DNA of 64,000 bases from Vitreoscilla sp. (GTDB lineage Bacteria > Pseudomonadota > Gammaproteobacteria > Burkholderiales > Burkholderiaceae_C). Below, one piece after another: positions 24,750 to 33,034 of the stretch. Position 1 is the first letter of the stretch. Each line of letters opens with the position of its first letter. The stretch lies in contig JADMKA010000011.1 in assembly GCA_018780145.1 (NCBI GenBank), positions 1-64,000 of the forward strand. The letters are read 5' to 3'. Below the pieces are notes generated by a model that was not told the DNA's origin, ran no database searches, and saw only the letters and a list, made by a program, of their open reading frames with translations. The translations under genes were made by a program, and so were the position numbers.

Positions 24750-25088
24750 TCAACCGATCCTGCGGCGCCGCGCCACGAAGCCCATCGCGGCGATGCCGAC
24801 CAGCCACATCGCGTAGGTCCCCGGCTCGGGGATCGGTGAGGTCTGGATCCAGCTCTGCAGACCGTCCGACGTGTCGAAGCGAATGTCCTGCGGCGGCAGC
24901 GTGGTCTGCCAGGGCTGCGCCGCGGCCGACTGGGCTTCGAAACTGTCCTCGGCCACCATCGTGGCCTGGGCCGATGCGGTCTGGGCGATCAAGGTGAGCG
25001 CCGCCACCGACACCACCCTGCCCAGGTGGCGGGCAACGTCCGTGCGGCAGGCCGTTTCGGGGGAACGAGGGGTGAGACAGGTGTGCAT
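24750..25088 (-). CDS. Short PEP-CTERM sorting-signal protein
   Basis: 112 residues: an N-terminal signal peptide (VVSVAALTLIAQTASA), a mature stretch of only about 45 residues (EDSFEAQSAAAQPWQTTL), and a C-terminal PEP-CTERM tripartite signal, PIPEPGTYAMWLVGIAAMGFV then RRRR. PEP-CTERM proteins are processed by an exosortase (EpsH/XrtA) and are linked with exopolysaccharide; no exosortase is in the window. A GTKCG-N4-CGMAC palindrome lies 53 bases upstream. Confidence 0.85.
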   Translation of the reverse strand: MHTCLTPRSPETACRTDVARHLGRVVSVAALTLIAQTASAQATMVAEDSFEAQSAAAQPWQTTLPPQDIRFDTSDGLQSWIQTSPIPEPGTYAMWLVGIAAMGFVARRRRIG

Positions 25089-25140
25089 GGTTGGCTTTCG
25101 TTGGAGGTTTCGTTTTTAACGCCGGCGCCCAGCGCGGTCG

Positions 25141-25154
25141 GTGCGCCAGCGCAC
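25141..25154 (-). promoter_or_regulatory. GTKCG-N4-CGMAC promoter palindrome, site 2
   Basis: Minus strand: GTGCG-CTGG-CGCAC followed by CGACC toward the PEP-CTERM gene, 53 bases before its start. A perfect dyad with the same gene-side CGAC tail as sites 3, 4 and 7. Confidence 0.5.
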
Positions 25155-25195
25155 GCAATGCGGGCCGATGTGTGGGTGCCACGGTCACGCCGATG

Positions 25196-26590
25196 TCACA
25201 GCCAGTAAGCCCACAGGCCGCTGAACCATTCCTTCACCCGCGGCGCCGGCCCACGCTGGTTCCACGCGTCCAGCTGCACTTCGTCCGAGGCCGCCAGGTC
25301 ACGGTCGAACATGGCCTGAACCTGGGCGCCGAACTCGCCGCCCAGCACCACCGCGTCGAGCTCGTGGTTGTGCAGGAAGCTGCGCCAGTCGAGGTTGGTC
25401 GATCCCACGGTGGCCCAGACGCCGTCGACCAGCGCGGTCTTGGCATGCAGGATCGCGCCGCGCCGCTCGAAGATGCGCACCCCGGCGCTCAGCAGCCGGC
25501 CGTAGTGGCCGTGGCCGGCATGCAGCACCAGCCAGGAGTCCGTCTGCCCCGGCAGGATCAGGCGCACCGCCACGCCGCGTCGGGCGGCGGCTTCCAGGGC
25601 ATCCAGCAGGCGGGGCTCGGGTGCGAAGTAGGCGTTGGTGATCTGCACGCTGGTCTCGGCGTTGTCGATGGCCGACAGCAAGGTGGCGTGGATCAGGCTG
25701 TAAGCCTCCTCGGGCGAGCTGCCGATGGCCCGTACCACCAGCCGCCCGGCGGCCTCGGGCGGCGGGAACCAGGCCCGTTCGGCGAGTGCCGGCCCGTGCT
25801 GCGATGCCCAGGCGGCGAGGAACAGCTTCTGCAGCTCGCCGACCACCGGGCCACGCAGGCGCAGATCGGTGTCGCGCCAGGTCGGCCCGCTGGCGGCGCT
25901 GCGGCGGGCGCCGGTCTTGAAGGAGCCGCTCGAGTACACGCTGCTGATGTTGATGCCGCCCAGGAAGGCGACCCGGCCGTCGACCACCAGCAGCTTGCGG
26001 TGGTCGCGCTGGTTCAGCTCCCAGTCCTTGCGCGCCGCCAGCGGGTTGAGCGGGTTGAATTCGAGCACCTTCACCCCGTGGGCCACGAGGTTCTCGAAGA
26101 ACGCGGCTGGTGTGTTGAAGGTGCCGGCGCTGTCGCGCAGCACGGCGACCTCCACGCCTTCGCGTTGCTTGTCGATCAGGGCCTGGGAAAAGCGCCGGCC
26201 GACCTCGTCGTCATCCAGGATGTAGGTCTCCAGGTGGATGTGGTCGCGGGCCGACTGGATGGCATCGAACATCGCCTGGTAGGTGGCCGGGCCGTCCTGC
26301 AACAGCAGCACCTCGTTGCCGGTGGTCAGCGGGCTGCCGACCAGCGCCTCCTCGATGGCCAGGTGGCGATCCAGCGCGTTGGCGTCGGGGCGCCGCCCGC
26401 GCAGGCCGGCCACCACGGCCTGGCTCTGGGCCACGCTCAAGGGGCCGCGGGCGCCCTCCAGCCGGACCACCTGGCCTCGTGGCCGCGCCAGGTCGGGCAC
26501 CAGGCTTGGGATGCCGGCGCAACCGGCTGTCAACAGGCAGCCGGCCATGAGCACGCAGGCGGCCCAGGCGATGATCAGCCGATGCCGCAT
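25196..26590 (-). CDS. Phospholipase D / cardiolipin-synthase-like lipoprotein
   Basis: 464 residues. The N terminus carries a lipobox (MAGCLLTAGC). Two HKD active sites are intact: HRKLLVVDGRVAFLGG and HAKTALVDGVWATVGSTNLDWRS. YILDDDEVGRRFSQALIDKQREGVEV and LLQDGPATYQAMFDAI fit the cardiolipin synthase C group of phosphatidyl transferases, though a lipoprotein anchor would place it on the periplasmic face. It lies 18 bases downstream of the sorbosone-dehydrogenase-like gene, likely the same operon. Confidence 0.88.
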   Translation of the reverse strand: MRHRLIIAWAACVLMAGCLLTAGCAGIPSLVPDLARPRGQVVRLEGARGPLSVAQSQAVVAGLRGRRPDANALDRHLAIEEALVGSPLTTGNEVLLLQDGPATYQAMFDAIQSARDHIHLETYILDDDEVGRRFSQALIDKQREGVEVAVLRDSAGTFNTPAAFFENLVAHGVKVLEFNPLNPLAARKDWELNQRDHRKLLVVDGRVAFLGGINISSVYSSGSFKTGARRSAASGPTWRDTDLRLRGPVVGELQKLFLAAWASQHGPALAERAWFPPPEAAGRLVVRAIGSSPEEAYSLIHATLLSAIDNAETSVQITNAYFAPEPRLLDALEAAARRGVAVRLILPGQTDSWLVLHAGHGHYGRLLSAGVRIFERRGAILHAKTALVDGVWATVGSTNLDWRSFLHNHELDAVVLGGEFGAQVQAMFDRDLAASDEVQLDAWNQRGPAPRVKEWFSGLWAYWL

Positions 26591-26608
26591 GGGTCGCCCT
26601 CGGTCCCT

Positions 26609-27934
26609 TCAGCGCGTGGCGCTGACCCGCCAGATGGTGTTGCCCACGTCGTCGGCCACCAGCAGCGCGCCCTGGCGATCGATGGCCACGCCCACCGGCC
26701 GGCCCTGGGCGCGGCCCTCGGCGTCAAGGAAACCCGTGAGCACCTCGACCGGCGGCGCGCCGGTGGGGCGGCCTTCGGCGAAGGGCACGAAGACCACCTG
26801 GTAGCCACTGGGGGGCCTGCGGTTCCACGAGCCGTGCTGGCCAATGAACATGCCTTCGGCGAAGACCGGCGGCAAGCGCGAGCCGGCCGACCAGGCCAGG
26901 CCCAAGGACGCTGTGTGCGGGCCCAGCGCGTAGTCTGGCAGGCTGGCCTGGGCCACCAGGTCGGGCCGCGGCGGCTGCACGCGGTGGTCGACATGGGCAC
27001 CGAAGTAGCTGTGCGGCCAGCCGAAGGACGCGCCGTCGCGCAGCGAGGTGAGGTAATCGGGCACCAAGTCGCTGCCGATGTCGTCGCGCTCGTTGACCAC
27101 CACCCACAGCGTGCCGCTGCGTGACTCCCAGGCCAGCCCGTTCGGGTTGCGCAGGCCGGTGGCGAACGGCCGGTGCGCACCGGTGACTGGGTCGACCTGC
27201 CAGACCGCCGCTCGGCCGGCCTCCGCCGACAGGCCGCGCTCGCCGACGTTGCTGTTGGAGCCGACGCTCACGTAGAGCGTTCGGCCATCCGGGCTGGCGA
27301 TCAGGTTCTTGGTCCAGTGGTGGTTGATCGGGCCGCCGGGCAGTGCCAGCAGCTCGACACCGGGCGCCGTGATGCGGGTGTCGCCGGTGGCATAGGGGAA
27401 GCGCAGCACGGCGTCGGTGTTGGCCACATACAGCACCGAGCCCACCAAGGCCATGCCGAAGGGTGAGTTCAAGCCCGCCAAGAGCACGCTGCGCAAGTCG
27501 GTCACACCATCGCCGTCGGTGTCGCGCAGCAGCGTGATGCGGTTGGCACTCGGCACGGCGGCACCGGCACGCCGCATCATCAGCCCCATGAACCAGCCAC
27601 GCAGCCCACGGGCGTCGTCTGGCTTGGGTGGGGCGTTCGTTTCGGCGACCAGCACATCGCCATTGGGCAGCACATGCAGCCAGCGCGGGTGGTCGAGGCC
27701 GGTGGCGAACGCCGCCACGCGGGTGCCTGCGGCAGCGGTGGGTGTGGCGCCTGCCGGCCAGCCCACCGCTGGCGCGATGTTCACCGTCGGGATCAGGCTG
27801 GGGCGGGGCGCGGGCAGGGCCGGCGACGGGCCGGTGCCGGCCGCCACGGTCAATGCCGCCGTGTCGCCGCAGGCGGCCAGGCACAGGCCCAGCGCCGTGG
27901 CGAGCGCCCAGCCCCAGGCCCGGCGCGCCCGCAT
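26609..27934 (-). CDS. Sorbosone dehydrogenase-family (PQQ-type beta-propeller) lipoprotein
   Basis: 441 residues with a lipobox ([10 protein letters not shown]). A six-bladed propeller is indicated by [50 protein letters not shown]-like [37 protein letters not shown] and FGWPHSYFG. The family holds PQQ-dependent sugar and aldose dehydrogenases acting in the periplasm. Its start is two bases after a DUF3309 stop, giving an operon DUF3309, this gene, PLD lipoprotein. Confidence 0.87.
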   Translation of the reverse strand: MRARRAWGWALATALGLCLAACGDTAALTVAAGTGPSPALPAPRPSLIPTVNIAPAVGWPAGATPTAAAGTRVAAFATGLDHPRWLHVLPNGDVLVAETNAPPKPDDARGLRGWFMGLMMRRAGAAVPSANRITLLRDTDGDGVTDLRSVLLAGLNSPFGMALVGSVLYVANTDAVLRFPYATGDTRITAPGVELLALPGGPINHHWTKNLIASPDGRTLYVSVGSNSNVGERGLSAEAGRAAVWQVDPVTGAHRPFATGLRNPNGLAWESRSGTLWVVVNERDDIGSDLVPDYLTSLRDGASFGWPHSYFGAHVDHRVQPPRPDLVAQASLPDYALGPHTASLGLAWSAGSRLPPVFAEGMFIGQHGSWNRRPPSGYQVVFVPFAEGRPTGAPPVEVLTGFLDAEGRAQGRPVGVAIDRQGALLVADDVGNTIWRVSATR

Positions 27935-27936
27935 GT

Positions 27937-28095
27937 TCAGATTCGTCCGAGGACCAGCAGCACGATGACGATCAGCAGCAGCAGTCCGACGCCTCCGCTC
28001 GGGCCGTAGCCCCAGGACGAACTGTGCGCCCAGGTCGGCATCACGCCGACCAGCATCAAGATCAGAACGATCAACAGGATCATGCCCAGGCTCAT
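27937..28095 (-). CDS. DUF3309 small membrane protein
   Basis: 52 residues: [25 protein letters not shown], a Gly/Ser/Trp turn ([10 protein letters not shown]) and a second helix [13 protein letters not shown]. This is the DUF3309 signature, a two-helix inner-membrane protein of unknown role common near stress genes. AAAGGAG lies before the ATG. Confidence 0.85.
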   Translation of the reverse strand: MSLGMILLIVLILMLVGVMPTWAHSSSWGYGPSGGVGLLLLIVIVLLVLGRI

Positions 28096-28123
28096 GGTGT
28101 GCTCCTTTAGGTGGCGGTTGGGT

Positions 28124-28384
28124 TCAGTTGCTCGGGGCCGAAGCGGCCGGCGGCACGACGATCACCGTGGTGCCTTCGCCGGGCTGGCCGGTGGTGCCCT
28201 TGGCGCCCTCGGTGCCGGTGGCACCTTGAGTGCCTGTGGCACCCGTGGCACCTTCAGTGCCGGTGGCACCGGTGGCGCCCGTGGGGCCGGGAACGGCCAC
28301 GGGGACGACGACCGGGGTGTTGCGTTCGCAGGCCGTCAGGCCGGCTGCGCCGAGCATCGAGAGCAGGAGGAGGGTGGTTTTCAT
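28124..28384 (-). CDS. Collagen-like repeat lipoprotein
   Basis: 86 residues. Signal peptide with lipobox (GAAGLTAC, Cys near 20), a valine/proline linker, then about 13 Gly-X-Y triplets in which Thr, Ala and Glu predominate (GPTGATGATGTEGATG...), ending in a Val/Pro tail. Bacterial collagen-like repeats form triple helices and are often surface exposed. A lipid-anchored mini-collagen of this size is unusual. Neighbours are DUF3309 and a WXXGXW protein. Confidence 0.8.
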   Translation of the reverse strand: MKTTLLLLSMLGAAGLTACERNTPVVVPVAVPGPTGATGATGTEGATGATGTQGATGTEGAKGTTGQPGEGTTVIVVPPAASAPSN

Positions 28385-28418
28385 CGGAATCCTTGGTGGT
28401 GGTAGAGGGGTGGGCGGT

Positions 28419-28826
28419 TCACTGCGGCGTGGGGTGGTTGCCCTGCTTGTCGTACTTGTTGGGCACACCATCGCCGTCGCGGTCCTTGTCCCGGCGGTTC
28501 GGGATGCCGTCGCGGTCGCGGTCGTTGCGGCCCCAGCCGCCGCGATCGAAATGCCATTTGCCGTCACGCTGTACCCAGCGCGGCTCCCAGTAGGCGTAGC
28601 CGGACCGGGCGGGCATCCAGCTGCCGTTCATCCAGACATGCTTGCCACCGCTCCAGTTCCAGTAGCCGGGGGCCCAGATGAAGCCGACGCGGGGCGCCGG
28701 CACGGCCACCACCAGCGGTGCCGGCGGTGCGATGTCGATCGACACGCCCCAACGCACGGCGGCCTGCGCGGGCAGGGCGATCGCTGCCGTGGCGATCGCG
28801 GCACTCAAGATCAAGGTTCTGTACAT
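28419..28826 (-). CDS. WXXGXW-repeat exported protein with DxDxDG-type C terminus
   Basis: 135 residues: signal peptide (MYRTLILSAAIATAAIALPAQA), Trp/Tyr-rich repeats (WAPGYWNW, WMNGSWMPA, YWEPRWVQ, WHFDRGGWG) of the WXXGXW/YXWXP family, and a tail with two Asp-rich calcium-loop-like segments (DRDRDGIPNRRD, DRDGDGVPNKYD) resembling thrombospondin type-3 repeats. It is probably periplasmic or outer-membrane associated; function unknown. Palindrome site 3 lies 63 bases upstream. Confidence 0.83.
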   Translation of the reverse strand: MYRTLILSAAIATAAIALPAQAAVRWGVSIDIAPPAPLVVAVPAPRVGFIWAPGYWNWSGGKHVWMNGSWMPARSGYAYWEPRWVQRDGKWHFDRGGWGRNDRDRDGIPNRRDKDRDGDGVPNKYDKQGNHPTPQ

Positions 28827-28888
28827 GGCGGGCTCCTGTTTTGGCCTGGTGTTCGCCGGGATGTTGGGCCGGCTTGGGCACCGCGTCG

Positions 28889-28902
28889 GTGCGCTGGCGA
28901 AC
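28889..28902 (-). promoter_or_regulatory. GTKCG-N4-CGMAC promoter palindrome, site 3
   Basis: Minus strand: GTTCG-CCAG-CGCAC followed by CGACG, 63 bases before the WXXGXW gene. The core is identical to site 1, which drives an unrelated gene on the other strand 12.6 kb away. Confidence 0.5.
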
Positions 28903-28914
28903 ACGCCGCGCTGG

Positions 28915-29424
28915 TCAGCAGGTGGCGATGTAGAGGTCGGCCTGGGCGGCCAGCACCACCTCGGGGAAGGCCGTCTCCAGCAGGTCGACCGGGCGCCGGC
29001 CTTGCAGCCAGGCATTGGGCTCGGCGAACCAGACCGCGAGTTCCCAGCCATCGAAGGCTTTGCCCAGGTCGGCCAGCACCCAGCGAACCTCGGGGCGCAC
29101 GCTCAGGTCGTGCAGGTCGAACTGGAACATCGGCAGCCAGAAGGTGTCGTTCCAGGCGAAGCTGAACAGCTCGCCGGCCACGATGGCGCGGTTCAGGCTC
29201 AGGTAGTCGCCCTGGCCCTTGTGGCTGGCCCACGCGGCGATCTCGTCGCCGCGTGCCACGCCGCCCGTCGAGCGGTAGGCGGCCCGCAGCGCGACGAAGG
29301 CGCTGTCGCCGAGCGGCTGGGCAAAGCGGTCGTGACCTGGCGCAGGAATCCGCCCGAAGCGTGGGTGTGTGGTGAAACGCGGGCTGTGTTCAGCGGCGCC
29401 AGTTCGGGACAGGCTCATGGTCAT
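28915..29424 (-). CDS. Solo MbcA/ParS/Xre-type (DUF2384) protein
   Basis: 169 residues. The C terminus DLGKAFDGWELAVWFAEPNAWLQGRRPVDLLETAFPEVVLAA has the Trp-Phe...Pro-Asn-x-Trp-Leu and Arg-Arg-Pro-Val-Asp-Leu-Leu pattern of the MbcA/ParS/Xre antitoxin toxin-binding domain. FSFAWNDTFWLPMFQFDL before it is a usual companion. These are normally cognate antitoxins of RES-domain NAD-degrading toxins, but no RES gene is adjacent or elsewhere here. No clear DNA-binding helix-turn-helix is seen. AGGAG precedes the ATG at 29424. Confidence 0.65.
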   Translation of the reverse strand: MTMSLSRTGAAEHSPRFTTHPRFGRIPAPGHDRFAQPLGDSAFVALRAAYRSTGGVARGDEIAAWASHKGQGDYLSLNRAIVAGELFSFAWNDTFWLPMFQFDLHDLSVRPEVRWVLADLGKAFDGWELAVWFAEPNAWLQGRRPVDLLETAFPEVVLAAQADLYIATC

Positions 29425-29470
29425 GGTGGGGCTCCTGCTTGCAGGATCGCCGGCCACTTGGGGGGCGTCG

Positions 29471-29530
29471 GTGCGTTGCCGCACGTTGTGGACCGATTTC
29501 GCGCCGGCCTTGTTCTGTCTGCCAGCGAAC
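29471..29530. promoter_or_regulatory. Two opposed GTKCG-N4-CGMAC palindromes (sites 4 and 5)
   Basis: Site 4 (29471-29484), read leftward, is GTGCG-GCAA-CGCAC followed by CGACG, 47 bases before the MbcA-like gene. Site 5 (29517-29530), read rightward, is GTCTG-CCAG-CGAAC followed by AGACG, 59 bases before the FMN-reductase start; its left half is degenerate. Each points to its own gene in this divergent spacer. Confidence 0.48.
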
Positions 29531-29588
29531 AGACGCGCCGCTGCCGCCGGGCTAGGCTGGTATCCCGTACTCGGCACTGGAGCCCACC

Positions 29589-30140
29589 ATCGCCACCTAC
29601 CGCATTGCCACCTTCGTGGGCAGCCTGCGCGCCGAATCGCTGAACCGGCGCCTGGCCCACGCCATCGGGCGCCTGGCGCCTGCCGAACTGGCTTTCGAGC
29701 TGGTGGAGATCGGCGACCTGCCGCTCTACAACCAGGACGACGATGCCAACCAGGCGGCGCCGGTCAAACGCGTGAAGGCGCGGCTGGCCGCCTGCCAGGG
29801 CGTGCTGTTCGTGACGCCCGAATACAACCGCTCGATGCCCGGCGTGCTGAAGAACGCCATCGACCATGCGTCACGACCCTATGGCCAGAGCGCCTGGGCG
29901 GGCAAGCCGGCGGCCGTCGTCGGCGTGTCGCCCGGCGCCATCGGCACGGCGCTCGCGCAACAGCACCTGCGCAGCGTGCTGGCCTACCTCGACATGCCCA
30001 CCCTGGGCCAGCCCGAGACCTTCATCCAGGCCAAGGACGAGCTGTTCGACGCCGATGGCCACTTCGGCGCCGCCTCCACCAAGTTCATGCAGGCCTGGAT
30101 GGATGCCTACGCGGCCTGGGTCAAGCAGCATGCTGCCTGA
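29589..30140 (+). CDS. NADPH-dependent FMN reductase, probable ATC start
   Basis: 183 residues of flavodoxin-like fold. YRIATFVGSLRAESLNRRLA is the first beta strand and phosphate loop, FVTPEYNRSMPGVLKNAIDH the second conserved block. The first conventional start, GTG at 29616, would delete the first strand. The family N terminus begins at ATC 29589 (ATC-GCC-ACC), six bases after GGAG, so a rare ATC initiation codon is proposed. It probably reduces FMN or quinones with NADPH under oxidative stress. Confidence 0.85.
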   Translation: MATYRIATFVGSLRAESLNRRLAHAIGRLAPAELAFELVEIGDLPLYNQDDDANQAAPVKRVKARLAACQGVLFVTPEYNRSMPGVLKNAIDHASRPYGQSAWAGKPAAVVGVSPGAIGTALAQQHLRSVLAYLDMPTLGQPETFIQAKDELFDADGHFGAASTKFMQAWMDAYAAWVKQHAA

Positions 30141-30167
30141 CGCCGATCTGGCGTGGAGGGCCGCCTG

Positions 30168-30914
30168 ATGGGTGTGGCCCGGATGTCGCACCACCCGACA
30201 AGGCGCGTGCCGGCCAGCTCGCTGCGGCGGCATGCCGAACACCACCGCACCGACCGCATCGGCTGGCTGCGCGCTGCGGTGCTGGGTGCCAACGACGGCA
30301 TCGTTTCGACAGCCAGCCTGCTGGTGGGCGTGGCGGCGGCCAGCGCCAGCCCGGGCAACATGCTGGTCACCGGCGTGGCTGGCCTGGTGGCCGGGGCGAT
30401 GTCGATGGCCGCCGGCGAGTACGTGTCGGTCCACTCGCAGGCCGACACCGAGGCGGCCGACCTGGCGCGTGAGCGCGCCGAGCTCGAAGCCGACCCGGTG
30501 TCCGAGACGCGCGAACTGACGGCGATCTACGTGGCCCGCGGCCTCGATGCAGAGCTGGCCGGCCAGGTGGCGGTGCAATTGATGAACCACGACGCACTGG
30601 ACGCCCATGCGCGCGACGAACTCGGCATCGTTCCGACCTTGAGCGCTCGGCCGCTGCAGGCGGCCCTGGCCTCGGCCGCGACCTTCGCCGCGGGCGCCTT
30701 GCTGCCGCTGGCAGTGGCGGCGCTGGCGCCGGCGCAGGGCCTGGCGGGCTCGATCGCGGCGGCCTCGCTGGCCTGCCTGCTGGGGCTGGGCGCACTGGCG
30801 GCCCGGGTGGGCGGCGCGCCGGCCTGGCGTGGCGCCGCGCGGGTGGGCTTCTGGGGGGCGCTGGCGATGGCCATCACCTGGGCGGTCGGCAGCCTGGTGG
30901 GTGCCGCGATCTGA
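30168..30914 (+). CDS. VIT1/CCC1-family transporter
   Basis: 248 residues. HAEHHRTDRIGWLRAAVLGANDGIVSTASLLVGVAAA and GLVAGAMSMAAGEYVSVHSQADTE are the signature membrane segments of the vacuolar iron transporter (CCC1) family, followed by a cytoplasmic helical domain and three C-terminal helices. It probably moves Fe2+ or Mn2+ across the inner membrane. GGAGGG at 30155-30160 fixes the ATG at 30168. It lies 27 bases after the FMN reductase gene, likely in the same operon. Confidence 0.9.
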   Translation: MGVARMSHHPTRRVPASSLRRHAEHHRTDRIGWLRAAVLGANDGIVSTASLLVGVAAASASPGNMLVTGVAGLVAGAMSMAAGEYVSVHSQADTEAADLARERAELEADPVSETRELTAIYVARGLDAELAGQVAVQLMNHDALDAHARDELGIVPTLSARPLQAALASAATFAAGALLPLAVAALAPAQGLAGSIAAASLACLLGLGALAARVGGAPAWRGAARVGFWGALAMAITWAVGSLVGAAI

Positions 30915-31049
30915 GCCGGTCGAACACCGCACGATCCCCGTCGCCGCCCGCCTCCGTGCTGGTCCCGGCGCCCCGGGCGGTATGCTCAGACACATGGCAT
31001 CGATGTTGCATCGTCGAGCCTGTCCGAGTGACATGCCGGGGGGGGAGCG

Positions 31050-32219
31050 ATGAATTTCAGTCTCATGCTGCAACGCGCGGCGTTCGTGGGGGTTTGCAGC
31101 GTGGCCTGGTCCGCGCAGGCGGCCGCACCGGTCTACCGGGTGGTCGATCTGGGCACGCTGCCGGGCGCCACGCAGTGCTCCACGGCGGCGATCTCCGATG
31201 CCGGCCATGTGGTGGGGCGCTGCACGCGCCTGGCTGACGAGTACTTCAATCCCGAGACGTCCTACATCTGGCACGCCGACACCGGCATGCAGGAGCTGGC
31301 CACGCCAGGCTTCGACATCGATGCACGGGGGGTCAACAGCGACGGTGCGGTCGTGGGTTACAAATACAACTGGGTGCGGATCCCGAACGGGGGCGGCAAG
31401 TCCTACCAGGCCGGCCGGCCCTTCCTCTGGACGGCCGCGCAGGGGTTCGTCGACATCCCCGTTCCCGGTGAATGCGGCGAGGGCGCTGCCCAGGCCATCA
31501 ACGACGCCGGGCAGGTGGTGGGCTACGCCGAAATGATGAACTGCGACCGTCGGAAGGCCCCGCACGAGCGCCACGCGTTCCTGTGGTCCGCCAGCGAGGG
31601 TCTGGTGGATCTGAACACCGGGCTGCACAAGAAAATCGACGCCACCCCCACCGACATCAACAACCGCAACCAGGTGGCCGCGTTCTATCGCCTCGACGAG
31701 ACGTTCATCCGTTACTTCGCCACCCGGGCGGATCTCGAAACCGGCCATCAGCTGCCCTTGCCCGGCCCGCAGGGAGACGGCCACGCGACCATCGCGTACG
31801 CCGTGAACGACTGGGGCGATGTGGTGGGCTACAGCCAGAAGGGGACGGGACCCGCCGAGTTGACCCGCGCGGTGCTGTGGTCGGAGACCCTGGGCGTGAT
31901 CAACCTGCACACCAACCAGGGTCAGGGGCGGCGGACCACGTTCTCGATTGCTCGCGGCATCAACAACCAACGGGAGATCGTGGGGACCATCACCCAAGGT
32001 CTGCCCCTGGGCGGGTTCTACTGGTCGGCCGGCACCGGAACGGTCCACATCGCCGACCTGATCGATCCGGCCGACCCGCTGCGAGACGCGATGCGGAATG
32101 CGCAACCCCAGCCGTACGCGATCAACCACAGTGGGCAGGTGGTCCTGAGCGCCATGCGAGGGGCGATGCTGACACCGCATGCCTACATGCTGACGCCTGT
32201 CGGGGCCGCGGGCCGCTGA
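31050..32219 (+). CDS. HAF-repeat exported protein
   Basis: 389 residues with a signal peptide ending AQA, then VYRVVDLGTLPGA and at least seven short repeats of the type A-I-N-D-x-G-x-V-V-G (AISDAGHVVGRC, AINDAGQVVGYAE, AVNDWGDVVGYS, GINNQREIVGT, AINHSGQVV), alternating with H/R-A-F-L-W strands. This is the probable extracellular HAF family, likely a beta-propeller. Function unknown. It is flanked by its own spacer and a convergent Crp/Fnr gene. Confidence 0.85.
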   Translation: MNFSLMLQRAAFVGVCSVAWSAQAAAPVYRVVDLGTLPGATQCSTAAISDAGHVVGRCTRLADEYFNPETSYIWHADTGMQELATPGFDIDARGVNSDGAVVGYKYNWVRIPNGGGKSYQAGRPFLWTAAQGFVDIPVPGECGEGAAQAINDAGQVVGYAEMMNCDRRKAPHERHAFLWSASEGLVDLNTGLHKKIDATPTDINNRNQVAAFYRLDETFIRYFATRADLETGHQLPLPGPQGDGHATIAYAVNDWGDVVGYSQKGTGPAELTRAVLWSETLGVINLHTNQGQGRRTTFSIARGINNQREIVGTITQGLPLGGFYWSAGTGTVHIADLIDPADPLRDAMRNAQPQPYAINHSGQVVLSAMRGAMLTPHAYMLTPVGAAGR

Positions 32220-32240
32220 GGTGAGCGGCCGGTGCCGGGT

Positions 32241-32933
32241 TCAGGGCATCTGCTCCGAGTAGGTCAGCCTGTCGGTGGCGTAGCAGCTGCAGGCGGCCGC
32301 TTCCAGCCCGGGCCGGTCCAGCACGGTCAGCTCGCCCCGGTGGTAGGCGATCAGCCCACCGCGCTGCAGATCGCCGGCCGCCACCGTGATGCCGACCCGG
32401 CGCACGCCCAGCATGTAGGCCAGGAACTCGTGGGTCACGTGGAAGGTGTCGGCATGCGCGCGGTCCTGGCTCATCAGCAGCCAACGCGCGAGCCGCTGGC
32501 CGATCAGGTGGAAGCGCAGGCAGGCCGCGCTCGAGGTGAGCTGGGCCATCAGCACGTAGAGGTAGCGGTCCAGCGCATGCTGCAGTGCGGCGCTGTGGGC
32601 CAGTTCTCGCTTGAACGGGGCCGCCGCGATGCGCCAGGCGCTGCCGGGGCCTTGCACCAGCGCACGCAGCGGCAATTTCGGCACGCCCAGCACCAAGGGT
32701 GCCCCCAGCATGCCTTCTCGGCCCACCATGCCCACCTCCAGGCCGGGGTGCCCCTCGATCTGCGCCACCAGCGAGATGAAGCCGTCGATCGGGAAGTAGA
32801 CGAAACGCAGCGGCTGACCCGGTTCGCACAGTACCTCGGTGAGCACCAGGTCGACCTGGCTGCACTGGGCCAGCAGGCGTTCGCTGTCCTTGCGGGGCAG
32901 GGATTGGATCAGCTGGTTCTCGGCATTGGGCAC
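32241..32933 (-). CDS. Crp/Fnr-family regulator (second of a pair)
   Basis: 230 residues from a GTG with AAGG upstream. A cyclic-nucleotide-binding-like beta roll (FVYFPIDGFISLVAQIEGHPGLEVGMVGREGMLGAPLVLG) precedes a Crp-type winged helix (about 150-215, FHVTHEFLAYMLGVRRVGITVAAGDLQRGGLIAYHRGELTVLD). No Fnr-type cysteine cluster is seen. It lies 101 bases downstream of a paralogue on the same strand. The signal is unknown; this subgroup is common in soil and water betaproteobacteria. Confidence 0.88.
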   Translation of the reverse strand: MPNAENQLIQSLPRKDSERLLAQCSQVDLVLTEVLCEPGQPLRFVYFPIDGFISLVAQIEGHPGLEVGMVGREGMLGAPLVLGVPKLPLRALVQGPGSAWRIAAAPFKRELAHSAALQHALDRYLYVLMAQLTSSAACLRFHLIGQRLARWLLMSQDRAHADTFHVTHEFLAYMLGVRRVGITVAAGDLQRGGLIAYHRGELTVLDRPGLEAAACSCYATDRLTYSEQMP

Positions 32934-33034
32934 GGGCGCCTTGTGGCAGGGTGGGGACCTGAGTCTGCGCAGATTCGGCGCCGCATCACCGTCTGCCACC
33001 GCACTTAAGGTGGGCGGCGGGGTCTGCGCGGACG

